This document shows, one piece after another, positions 45,344-53,577 of a DNA stretch of 64,000 nt. Every line of letters starts with the position of its first letter. Positions within the stretch are counted from its first letter, which is position 1. Position numbers and translations under genes: made by a program. Source of the stretch: Botrimarina colliarenosi (GTDB lineage: Bacteria; Planctomycetota; Planctomycetia; Pirellulales; Lacipirellulaceae); assembly GCF_007859955.1 (NCBI RefSeq), contig NZ_SJPR01000002.1, positions 110,353 to 174,352 of the forward strand. The letters are read 5' to 3'. Under the pieces are notes generated by a model that saw only the letters and a program-made list of their open reading frames with translations, made no database searches and was not told where the DNA came from.

Positions 45344-47709
45344 ATCGAAGCATCACCTTGGAACGCCGCCCACTTCTTGTTGATAGTTGCAAACGTCTCG
45401 GCCTCGTCTTCGTGTTGGGCCTCATAGCGATCCCTTCCGCCGCCGTTGATGTCTCGATCGTACCAATCGGTGGCGCGTTCGCTGCGAACAGCATGAACCA
45501 TGTCGCGTTCCGTCAGAACTCGTTGAAGACGATCGGCGATCAGCAGTTCGCCGCTTACTACGACGACAACGGCTTGGTGACGGTCGCCCGTCGGACGCAC
45601 GGCTCCGCGCAGTGGGACGAGTTCAGCACCATCTATACGGACAACAACTCGGGCCTCACCGATGACCACAACGTCATCGCCTTCGGCGTCGACGGCGACG
45701 GCTACATGCACCTGTCATGGGGCATGCACAACGACGATCTGCGCTACATCAAATCGACGCAGCCGGTGACTGGCGCCGCGCCGATCGCCTTTGGCGCGGA
45801 GATTGACATGGTCGCCCCGCTAGACGAGGGGCTCGTCACCTACCCTCAGTTCTACGACCTACCGGGCGGAGACTTGCTTTTCATGTACCGGACCGGCGGC
45901 TCGGGGAACGGTGACACGCAGGTCAACCGCTACGACAACGCCACGGCTTCGTGGAGCGCCCTGCACCGACCGCTTTTCGATGGCAGCATCGCCGGAGACG
46001 GGCTGCCTAGCGTGAACAACTACCCGAACACGCTCGCGTTCGACTCGCAGGGCGCCATCCACTTCTCGTGGACGGTGCGCGACACCCCCGACTTTCAAAC
46101 CAACAAGAATCTCTACTACGCCAAGAGCACCGACAACGGCGCCACTTGGCAGCGGAGCGATGGGTCTTTTTACCCGCTCCCCTTCGGAGAGATTCATTCA
46201 GAAATTGCCGTTGCGATCCCCGAGCAGAGCTCGCTGATCAACCAGGCGTCGATGACGACCGACGCCAACGATCTTCCGGTGATGGCCACCTGGTGGGCGC
46301 CCGGTGCGCAGCAGGGAAACCACACACGCCAGTACATGCTTGTTTACAACGACGGGACCGATTGGCAGACCTCCCAGATCACCAACCGGGCGCCGGAGCC
46401 GAAGCAAGGGGCCTCGACCGTTCGCGACCTAGCCCGGCCGATCGTGGTCGTCGATGACGAAGACCGCGTGATTGTCGCCATGCGGTACGACGAGCGTGGC
46501 GACGTCATCACAATCGCCCACAGCGAGGACCGCGTGAACTGGGACTTCGTCGACCTTTCGACCGAGGGCCTCGGGACGTACGAGCCGAACTACGATGTCG
46601 ATCTTTGGAAACGCGAAAACAAACTGCACCTGCTCTACCAACCGGTCGGACTCGGGCAAGCGAACTCGACGCTTTCCGTCCTCGAGTGGGACGCCCGGGC
46701 CTATTTCGCTGGCCTGAACGCACCCAAGCTCTCCCTCAGCGTGGATCGCTCTTCGGGGAGGGTGACGATCGTCAACGCTTCCGACGCAGCGGTCGAAGCG
46801 GATTCCTTCTTGGTGTCGTCCCCGTCAGGCCAGCTCGACCCTGCGGGGTGGATCGGGCTGTCGGACCAGGGCGTCACCGGTTGGCAAACGGAGACCGCGG
46901 GCCCGACACAATTGAGTGAGCAGGGGCCGACCGCCCTGTCGTTCCCCGCCGGCGCGTCGGTCGGCATCGGCTCTCCCTACGCGAACGGAGTTGCCTTCGG
47001 GGTCGACGGACCGGAGGACCTGACGTTCACCTACTCGGCCGGAGAGGGCGAACCCGTCACCGCCACGGTCAAGTACGTCGGTGAGTCGTCGAACAATCTC
47101 ACCCTCTTCGTCAACGCAGCGACCGGAGCCGCGCGGCTAGAGAATACGTCGGCCTTCTCGGTCGCGATCGACGGATACCGGATTGTCTCCGACTCGGCGG
47201 GTCTGCGCCCCAGCCAATGGGTGAGTCTCGCCAACGCCGCCGGCGGTGATTGGGAGGAAGCGAATCCTTCCCCCAACTCGCTCGCCGAGTTGCTACCCAA
47301 CGGCGAACTGTCTCTCGTCGGAGACGACGGGTTTGATTTGGGCGCTCCCTTCGATCCGACGGCCCAGCAAGACTTGATCTTCGAGTATCTCGTGGTGGGC
47401 GAGTCGACACCGAGACGGGGCGTCGTCCGATACCAGTCGCTCACCGCGACGCTGGAAGGCGACTACAACGCGGATGGCATCGTCGATGCGGCCGACTACA
47501 CGGTTTGGCGTGATCAGTTGGATCAGTTCGCCACGCTGCCGGGCGACGTCACGCCAGGCCTGGTCAGTCTCGACGACTACGCACGGTGGCGCGACAACTT
47601 TGGCGCTACGCTAGCGCCGAACGTCGCCGGGGTTCCCGAGCCGGTCGGCATCGTGGGCCTTGTCGTCGCCGTATTGCTTCAGTCGATGCGGCGAGGCCAC
47701 CCGCTCTAG
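45340..47709 (+). CDS. BNR-4 beta-propeller protein with tandem beta modules and dockerin-like/PEP-CTERM end
   Basis: A 789-residue secreted protein. The signal peptide reaches about residue 35 (IPSAAVD). The BNR-4 propeller (about 40-460) shows MNHVAFRQNSLKTIGDQQFA and DDHNVIAFGVDGDGYMHLSW, where the histidines line the active site of related PL24/PL25 ulvan lyases. Two copies of a 120-residue beta module follow (about 464-585 and 586-700), as in the protein at 41125. A dockerin-like repeat (about 705-760) and the end VPEPVGIVGLVVAVLLQSM plus arginine close the chain. A lyase on sulfated rhamnan or related glycans is possible but not proven. The stop codon shares CTAG with that of the convergent gene. 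Confidence 0.72.
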   Translation: MNRSITLERRPLLVDSCKRLGLVFVLGLIAIPSAAVDVSIVPIGGAFAANSMNHVAFRQNSLKTIGDQQFAAYYDDNGLVTVARRTHGSAQWDEFSTIYTDNNSGLTDDHNVIAFGVDGDGYMHLSWGMHNDDLRYIKSTQPVTGAAPIAFGAEIDMVAPLDEGLVTYPQFYDLPGGDLLFMYRTGGSGNGDTQVNRYDNATASWSALHRPLFDGSIAGDGLPSVNNYPNTLAFDSQGAIHFSWTVRDTPDFQTNKNLYYAKSTDNGATWQRSDGSFYPLPFGEIHSEIAVAIPEQSSLINQASMTTDANDLPVMATWWAPGAQQGNHTRQYMLVYNDGTDWQTSQITNRAPEPKQGASTVRDLARPIVVVDDEDRVIVAMRYDERGDVITIAHSEDRVNWDFVDLSTEGLGTYEPNYDVDLWKRENKLHLLYQPVGLGQANSTLSVLEWDARAYFAGLNAPKLSLSVDRSSGRVTIVNASDAAVEADSFLVSSPSGQLDPAGWIGLSDQGVTGWQTETAGPTQLSEQGPTALSFPAGASVGIGSPYANGVAFGVDGPEDLTFTYSAGEGEPVTATVKYVGESSNNLTLFVNAATGAARLENTSAFSVAIDGYRIVSDSAGLRPSQWVSLANAAGGDWEEANPSPNSLAELLPNGELSLVGDDGFDLGAPFDPTAQQDLIFEYLVVGESTPRRGVVRYQSLTATLEGDYNADGIVDAADYTVWRDQLDQFATLPGDVTPGLVSLDDYARWRDNFGATLAPNVAGVPEPVGIVGLVVAVLLQSMRRGHPL

Positions 47710-49163
47710 TTTGCCCCGCGTTCTACCTTGGCAGCTCGGCCTGTCGTGGCGGCCCCTCTTGGCGGCTCGCCGTCGAGCCAGCCACCGCGGAATCCGGCCC
47801 GTTCAAGGCCTACCCGCAGGTAGGGGCTCCGCTTCATGAGGTCCCAAACAAAGCCGGTACGGCAGTTCTCCGCCATCAAGAGAAGGGGCCCCTGGTCGAT
47901 GCCCAGATAATCCGTGTCGAACCAGCCCTTCTCGGGATCTACAACGCCACGCTGTAGCGCGACGTTGGCATAGCGAAAACTCGGGTTGAACGCGTCACGA
48001 AACCCATACTTGCCGTAGAGCCGGTCGCCGTAACGCTCCCGCATGGTCCGCATCGCGGCGAGGCACTCGTCCGGAGCGAAGGGAAGCGAACCACCGGCTG
48101 CGGTCGGAGCGATGGTGCCGTCGTCAATGACCCCGTCCGCGCTGGCGCCTCGCGCCAGGTAGGTGTGAAACCGACGCTTGTCGCCTCGATAAACCTGCTC
48201 GACATTGGCGGGACCGTCGCACGCCGTGAGGCCCCAGACATCTGCGTCGTAATCGCGCCAGCCGTTTGGGTTCGCGATCGCGTAGCGTCGTTGAGCGAGC
48301 GTCGCACGACGGGAGTTCTCGAAGTAGTCGAGGCCTCGCGCCCGCAGGTAATCGTCGCTGACGCCCCGCAAGTCCACCCAACACGCCGTGTACTGGTGGC
48401 CGAAGAGGGGGGAGAAATTGACGTGCTCGGAACCTAAGAACTCGGCCCACTCGTAGGTCGATGTGAACGCGTCCCAGGCGGCGGGCTTGATCGGGTGCGT
48501 CGGCGATCCCAGCGCCAGCGCGTAGAGGAACATCGCCTCGTTGTAGCCCCGGTAATCGGCGCCGCCGAAACCGCCCGCTTCGGGCTTCCACCCCATCGCC
48601 AGCAGCGGCGGGCGTGGCTGCATCCAATCCCATTCGACACGGCGATAGAGGTCGTCGGCCAGCTCACGGATAGCGGGCTCCGGAGCGGCGTCGCCGTCGT
48701 AGTACTCACGGGCCGCGAGCACGCCCAGCATCAATAGCGCCGTGTCGATGCTCGACAGCTCACACGTCCGCCACCTTCTGCCGGACTTCATGTCAAGGAA
48801 GTGGTAGTAGAAGCCACGCCACCCCGTCGAGTCGCTAGGGTCCTGGCTCTGAGCCGATTCACGGAAGAAGCGGAGCGTCGTCATGGTCCGCTCGGCCGCG
48901 TCTTCCCGACTCACCCAGCCGCGTTCGACGCCGACGGTGTAGGCGGTCAAACCGAAGCCAACGGCGGCGATGCTCGACGGCGAGGGGCTCGGCCAACGGT
49001 CCGGTGTCAGGCCGTTGTCCTGCGGGGTGGTCTCCCAAAAGAACTGGAAGGTGCGCCGCTCGAGGTCGTCGAGGAAGAGGTCCACGGCGCGGGCTGGAGT
49101 GGGTCCCACCAGGCAAGCAATCAGTACAAAGGCGGCGGGGAGGCCCCGGCGAAGGCTTCGCAT
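47706..49163 (-). CDS. GH144-type secreted glucanase (glucoamylase-family fold)
   Basis: A 485-residue protein with a signal peptide (about 1-26, ending RARA-V). The PF10091-type alpha/alpha-barrel shows GWRGFYYHFLDMKSGRRW, RTCELSSIDTALLMLGVLA, GADYRGYNEAMFLYALALG and a conserved GFRDAFNPSF. GH144 enzymes are endo-beta-1,2-glucanases, and the acidic residues of CELSSID and YNEAM are in place for catalysis. The mature protein has no dockerin or anchor. It is the last gene of a likely operon that runs leftward from 52080. The stop overlaps the convergent BNR-4 stop. Confidence 0.78.
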   Translation of the reverse strand: MRSLRRGLPAAFVLIACLVGPTPARAVDLFLDDLERRTFQFFWETTPQDNGLTPDRWPSPSPSSIAAVGFGLTAYTVGVERGWVSREDAAERTMTTLRFFRESAQSQDPSDSTGWRGFYYHFLDMKSGRRWRTCELSSIDTALLMLGVLAAREYYDGDAAPEPAIRELADDLYRRVEWDWMQPRPPLLAMGWKPEAGGFGGADYRGYNEAMFLYALALGSPTHPIKPAAWDAFTSTYEWAEFLGSEHVNFSPLFGHQYTACWVDLRGVSDDYLRARGLDYFENSRRATLAQRRYAIANPNGWRDYDADVWGLTACDGPANVEQVYRGDKRRFHTYLARGASADGVIDDGTIAPTAAGGSLPFAPDECLAAMRTMRERYGDRLYGKYGFRDAFNPSFRYANVALQRGVVDPEKGWFDTDYLGIDQGPLLLMAENCRTGFVWDLMKRSPYLRVGLERAGFRGGWLDGEPPRGAATTGRAAKVERGAN

Positions 49164-49209
49164 ACTTAACTACAGATGTCGATTTGAAGATTCGGAGGCG
49201 CTACCAAAT

Positions 49210-49244
49210 GAGAGAGGGAGCGGACCAAACCCGCTCCCTCTCTC
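49210..49244 (-). terminator. Perfect 14-bp inverted repeat, possible terminator or RNA-processing hairpin
   Basis: GAGAGAGGGAGCGG and CCGCTCCCTCTCTC around a seven-base loop, between the DUF1559 and GH144 genes. On the minus strand it is followed by ATTTGGTAG rather than a T tract, so it is a weak terminator candidate. It may instead stabilise the upstream mRNA and let the GH144 gene be read through at a lower level. Confidence 0.6.
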
Positions 49245-49295
49245 ACCACCCCGCAGAAACGCATTTTCGCTTGGAATGAGGCAAAGATCCGATAC

Positions 49296-50516
49296 TTACA
49301 AACCACTGATTGTCTCGCCATCGTGACGATGGCCCAATCGATTGAAGTTCTCGACATCAATATCGAACGATAAGAATTGGACCGACCCGTCAGCAAAAAC
49401 GGCGTTGATTCCCCCCGAGTGCGCCGATCCCAGGAACCAGTCACCGGCATTGTCACAAGCGTTCGTTGGACCAAATAAGTTGGTTAGCTGAGCGTCCCGA
49501 GAGACACTGCTTTGATCCGACTTGCCAGGAGGCGACGAAATGTCGTTATCAGAGCGGGGAGCAAACAGAGTCGTCCGCATGTTATTGCAGTCCCAGCCGT
49601 CCGCCCATCCGCGGTCGTCGCCCGCGTTTATACTTTCTGACATGCCTTCAGGCTGGTAGCCTACACCGTCCCGCAACTCTTGCGGCACCCACTTTTCGGC
49701 GATCAGCATCGTCTTGCTCGATCCGTCAGTGATTTTGGCGAACGTCATTTTCATGCCGAATCCTGAGCGCTCTCCGCTCGGCGGGTTCGGCAAGTAGTCG
49801 GTCCTTTGGATGACGCCACGGAACTGAACGTGTTGTTCTTGAGGTCTCGCCTTCAAGCCGTTCACCTGAGGGGCCGAGGGCACGCCTCCGCCACAGGGAG
49901 CACATCCCTGGGTTGATTGCATCAATCGATTGAGCGGCGAGGGGTTTAGCGGGCTGGCGAGCATCGCATCCATATCGCTCGCGCTGGCCATTTCGGATCG
50001 TGCCGGCGCCGCCGAGACGCCGGCGTAGTCAATCAGGCTGATTCCCGAAGAAACGCCGACGGTCACGCCGCGTCTAGAAGGACAGTTGTACAACGAGATC
50101 GGATACTTCGAGAGCTGTGAAGATTGCACGATGCCCGATAACGAGTTTTCCTCGAGATAGGGGAGCAGCTGGTAGAACGCGCAAAGCCCTTGCTCCTGCG
50201 GTCCGTTCGGTGGGCCTTGGCGCAAGTTGGCGGTTGGTTGTGAGAATGTGTCCGCCAAAAAGTTTTCAATCAAGACCCCCGCGCTGGTGCCCCCCGTCGG
50301 GAACTGGTTGTAACTGTCGTAGAAGTTCTGGGCGGCCAGCCCGATGTTCTTCAGATTGTTCTTGCACTGCGTCCGCCGCGCCGCCTCTCGGGCGGCCTGT
50401 ACGGCGGGTAGGAGTAGGGCGACCAAAATACCGATGATGGCGATTACCACCAACAACTCGACCAGGGTAAAGCCAAGACGTCTGGATAAGTTTTCGGATT
50501 GATTTTCCATAGTCAT
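49296..50516 (-). CDS. DUF1559 pilin-like protein
   Basis: About 406 residues from the ATG at 50516, preceded by GAGA; ATGs at 50522 and 50510 are alternatives. The N terminus has [20 protein letters not shown], then [20 protein letters not shown] and the DUF1559 core, and [19 protein letters not shown] ends it. It lies between a dockerin-like secreted protein and the GH144 gene, all in one orientation. The role is presumed to be a pseudopilin for secretion, possibly of those neighbours; this is inferred only from position. Confidence 0.83.
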   Translation of the reverse strand: MTMENQSENLSRRLGFTLVELLVVIAIIGILVALLLPAVQAAREAARRTQCKNNLKNIGLAAQNFYDSYNQFPTGGTSAGVLIENFLADTFSQPTANLRQGPPNGPQEQGLCAFYQLLPYLEENSLSGIVQSSQLSKYPISLYNCPSRRGVTVGVSSGISLIDYAGVSAAPARSEMASASDMDAMLASPLNPSPLNRLMQSTQGCAPCGGGVPSAPQVNGLKARPQEQHVQFRGVIQRTDYLPNPPSGERSGFGMKMTFAKITDGSSKTMLIAEKWVPQELRDGVGYQPEGMSESINAGDDRGWADGWDCNNMRTTLFAPRSDNDISSPPGKSDQSSVSRDAQLTNLFGPTNACDNAGDWFLGSAHSGGINAVFADGSVQFLSFDIDVENFNRLGHRHDGETISGL

Positions 50517-50580
50517 CGCCATTTCTCTTTGGAGTGCTCCTGCCCGGGTGGGCACCGAGTGACAAGTAACTCAATCACAC

Positions 50581-52080
50581 TCAGTTCGTCCGCCGCGTTG
50601 AGGCGGCAAGCAGGGCCAGAACAACGAGCAGACCCGCCGCAGGCTCGGGGATGGTGGTCGCTAAGCCTGGCGCCGATGTGGCGCCGTAGTTGTTCGCCCA
50701 CAGCGTGTACCCAGCCGGGCTGCTATCGGGAGATCCCCCGTCGCGCCACACGGTGTAGTCAGCGGCGTCCACCACGTTGTCGCCGTTGTAATCGCCCGGC
50801 AGACCGGTCGCCGCGACCATCAGCGAGAAGTCGTCCCAGAACGCCGACTGTTGACCAGATTCGGCCGCAGCGAAGTTGCTAATGATCCCCGAGACCCGGA
50901 CATCCGTCGTGCCAGTTGGAGCGGTACCCGTGACCGAGTGCGTAGTCCAGCTATTGGCCGCGGCAGTTTTTCCGTCATCACGAAGGTCGAGAACGACCGA
51001 GTCGATCAACCCGCCTTCGGAATCTAGGAACGCCAACTCAATCACGGTCTTGTTCTCGTCGGTCAGGCTCTCATCACCGACAAATGCGGGCTCCCAACGA
51101 GCCCCAGCGCTGAAGGTGTACGCCGTGCCTGGCGTGCCTGCGACGGTTTGACTGACGGTCCCCGAGCCGCCCGCCGCAAGCGGCAAGTACGGGCTGATCC
51201 AGATGCCGTTAGAGCCACCTGTGTCAGGGTTGTTGGCGAAACCCGCCCCGCGAATGATGTCCGTCGAGGTGTCGGGATTCTCAACAAAGTCAAAGTACTC
51301 TGAGAGGATCTCTTCGGCGGTCGGTGGAACCGGCGGCAAGATATTGAGGTTCGGGTTCATCAGTAGCTCCATCGTCGGAGCGTCCGATGTCGTCAGCGAG
51401 AAATTGTCAACGAACGCCGACTGCTGTCCCGTATTCACGTTGTTTCTTGTCATGCTGAGGCCTTGCGCCCGGACTCGCACCGACGCGGCGCCGGCCGGCG
51501 CGACCCCGACGATGGGAGCCACTTCGGGGTTGCCGTTGGTGCCCGAGTAGCCCAGGCCGTTGATCAACTCAAGCGTCAAGTCGCGGATCATCGGTGAGCC
51601 AATCACGGCACCACCTGAATCGAGGAAGGCCATCTCGAATTCGGTCCGGAAGCCAGGTTCCTCCATGCCACCCAAGTAGTTCGCCTCGAACAGGGCGTCG
51701 CCGGTGAAGGTGTAGGTCTGGCCCGGTGCTGCGGCCACCGTCTGCGAAAGAATCGCGTCAACGGGTCCCACGGGGGTCGCCCCTTCGGTGGTGCCGACGA
51801 AGGGCCGGAACCAGAGGCCGCGATGGTTAGTATCGATATTGAGGGGATCGATCGGGTTGTCGGCGACGCCGCCCAGCAGCGCCGCCGAGTTGACCAGCAT
51901 CGATGGATTAGCCGTCACATACTCAAGCAGTGTCCAGGACGGAACTTCGGGGCCTGCGGCGACCGGCGGCACTTCGAATCCACCCGAAGTCAGCAACTCA
52001 ATCGCCGAAGCTCCCTGGGTAGATCCCAAGACCGCCAAGCCTAGGAGAGAACACGCAAAAATTCGCCATGGGATCGACAT
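50581..52080 (-). CDS. Secreted protein with two beta domains, dockerin-like repeat and PEP-CTERM anchor
   Basis: A 499-residue protein from the ATG at 52080, with AGGA about nine bases upstream. The signal peptide ends GASA. Two related beta domains of carbohydrate-binding appearance (about 35-225 and 240-430) share NTGQQSAFVDNFSL and ESGQQSAFWDDFSL, so they are an internal duplication. Then come dockerin-like loops (PGDYNGDNVVDAADYTVW) and an anchor IPEPAAGLLVVLALLAAS. It is the first gene of the run toward GH144, and the LacI-type operator at 52376-52389 lies 296 bases upstream, suggesting control by that repressor. Confidence 0.72.
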   Translation of the reverse strand: MSIPWRIFACSLLGLAVLGSTQGASAIELLTSGGFEVPPVAAGPEVPSWTLLEYVTANPSMLVNSAALLGGVADNPIDPLNIDTNHRGLWFRPFVGTTEGATPVGPVDAILSQTVAAAPGQTYTFTGDALFEANYLGGMEEPGFRTEFEMAFLDSGGAVIGSPMIRDLTLELINGLGYSGTNGNPEVAPIVGVAPAGAASVRVRAQGLSMTRNNVNTGQQSAFVDNFSLTTSDAPTMELLMNPNLNILPPVPPTAEEILSEYFDFVENPDTSTDIIRGAGFANNPDTGGSNGIWISPYLPLAAGGSGTVSQTVAGTPGTAYTFSAGARWEPAFVGDESLTDENKTVIELAFLDSEGGLIDSVVLDLRDDGKTAAANSWTTHSVTGTAPTGTTDVRVSGIISNFAAAESGQQSAFWDDFSLMVAATGLPGDYNGDNVVDAADYTVWRDGGSPDSSPAGYTLWANNYGATSAPGLATTIPEPAAGLLVVLALLAASTRRTN

Positions 52081-52460
52081 GAGAAGCTTTCCTTTAGAGG
52101 TGGCCAACCAGCAGAGAAGTCAATTCGAGGATAAGTGACTCCAATCGCAACAAGCTGCGCAACGGAAGTGCGTCTGTGCTATTGGAAGTCGAGCGAGAAA
52201 CCGCTTCGCGGAGACTCACCGTGCAGTAACTTGCCCCGGTGGGCTTTACGCCTAACGGGGCGATGAAAAGTAGATGCTGATAAGTAGGGTGTCCGCGATG
52301 CTCCGGCCCCCGACATACGACGGGTCGCTGCACCAAGGACCGCTCACACGCAGTAAATCACGTCTTGCAGACCTTTGCAAGCGCTTTCAGTGTGGTTTTT
52401 CGACCCTGTTTTGGCAAACTCGCAGCGCCCGGGCAGCGTTCACGCAGGCCGCGAACGCGT
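52081..52460. other. Intergenic region with LacI-type operator
   Basis: These 380 bases lie between the LacI gene and the dockerin-like gene, both leftward. They contain the near-perfect operator at 52376-52389 and no convincing coding frame. A promoter for the 52080-47706 operon must lie here, giving a leader of up to about 300 bases if the operator overlaps the promoter. Confidence 0.5.
52376..52389. promoter_or_regulatory. LacI-family operator, near-perfect palindrome
   Basis: TGCAAGCGCTTTCA, or TGAAAGCGCTTGCA on the other strand: 12 of 14 positions are symmetric, with the central CG typical of LacI/GalR operators. It differs by one base from the site at 56087-56100. It lies just downstream of the LacI gene stop and upstream of the operon ending in GH144, so the product of the LacI gene is its most likely ligand. 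Confidence 0.65.
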
Positions 52461-53468
52461 CTACAGCGTGCCGCAAGACTCGCGCACCACGAGGCGGGTG
52501 GGCAGAGTTACCCGCGTCGAGGGACGATCTGGCTCGGCCAAACGCTGGCAAAGCAGCTCGATCGCCTTGGAGCCCATTTCGGCCATCGGCACGTGGACGG
52601 TCGTAAGCCGGGGGCGGGTCAGCTGGGCGATCCGGGTATCGTCGAACCCGACGACTCGGAGGTCGTCAGGAACGGCGAGGGTGGCGGCGATCGCCGCATC
52701 CACCACGCCGGCCGCCATTTCATCGTTGGCGGCGAAGACGGTCACGCCCGAGGCGGCCCAATCGCGGACCCGTTCGGAGGCGAAATCGAAGGCGGTCTCG
52801 TAGCTGTAGTCGAGGTGGGCGATGTCATCCGGATCGGGCCGAATTCCGACCTCAGCGAGCACCTTACGGTAGGCGTTCAACCGGTCGATCGTGTCGAGGT
52901 TGGTCTCGTGGCCGCCGAGAAAAACGATACGCCCGCGTGGGTTCGACGACACCAAATAGCGGACCAAGGCCTCGGCGCCGTTGTGGTGATCGATCGTGAC
53001 CGTGTCGTGCTTCGCGCCCTGGATGTCCCCGTCAAGCACCACGAGTGGCGTCGACGAATTCGCCAGGGTCCGGCGGATCAAGGAACTCATCTCGGTGACC
53101 ATGACGACAATGCCATCGACAAGGCCTTGGGCGCCAACGACCGACAACACGTCCTGCCCATCGTCGTCGGCGCTGACGGACGAAACGAGCAAATGAAAGC
53201 CCAACTCGCGTGTCTTGAGATTCGCCCCCCGGATGATTTCCGAATAGAACTCGCCGTGCAGGTCGGGCAGAACCAAGCCGAGGACGTTGCTCTTGCGGAG
53301 CATCAAACCCCGCGCGAAGACGTTGGGACGGTACCCAAGCTCCGCGATTGCGGCCTCAACTCTTTTGCAGGTCTCGGCGTTGACAATGTTCCGACGGTTG
53401 AGAACGCGCGAAACGGTACTAATCGAGACGTTAGCCTTTTTCGCAACGTCTTCGATCGACGCGGCCAT
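52461..53468 (-). CDS. LacI-family transcriptional regulator
   Basis: A 335-residue repressor-type protein from the ATG at 53468; an open frame upstream of this is not part of the family. The N-terminal HTH and hinge are standard (SIEDVAKKANVSISTVSRVL, then PNVFARGLMLRKSNVLGLVL), and a type I periplasmic-binding-like domain takes the rest. It should repress in the absence of a sugar ligand and bind operators with a central CG. Two matching sites are present nearby (52376-52389 and 56087-56100), in front of glucan genes. The ligand may be a beta-glucan oligomer, as the flanking GH144 and GH3 genes suggest. Confidence 0.88.
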   Translation of the reverse strand: MAASIEDVAKKANVSISTVSRVLNRRNIVNAETCKRVEAAIAELGYRPNVFARGLMLRKSNVLGLVLPDLHGEFYSEIIRGANLKTRELGFHLLVSSVSADDDGQDVLSVVGAQGLVDGIVVMVTEMSSLIRRTLANSSTPLVVLDGDIQGAKHDTVTIDHHNGAEALVRYLVSSNPRGRIVFLGGHETNLDTIDRLNAYRKVLAEVGIRPDPDDIAHLDYSYETAFDFASERVRDWAASGVTVFAANDEMAAGVVDAAIAATLAVPDDLRVVGFDDTRIAQLTRPRLTTVHVPMAEMGSKAIELLCQRLAEPDRPSTRVTLPTRLVVRESCGTL

Positions 53469-53577
53469 CGGCGGGCGGGGCTGAAGGATCCCGCGTCTGG
53501 AAGGCGGGACGGGAGCGGGAGTTATCGGCGTCGCTAGCGTAGCCCGCGATTGGCCGTACAGCAACGCGGTTGTCGAC

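Noticed and set aside
52365-53537. Plus-strand frame of 390 codons opposite the LacI gene
   Set aside because: It is antisense to a well-supported regulator and its product is low-complexity and Arg/Asp-rich.
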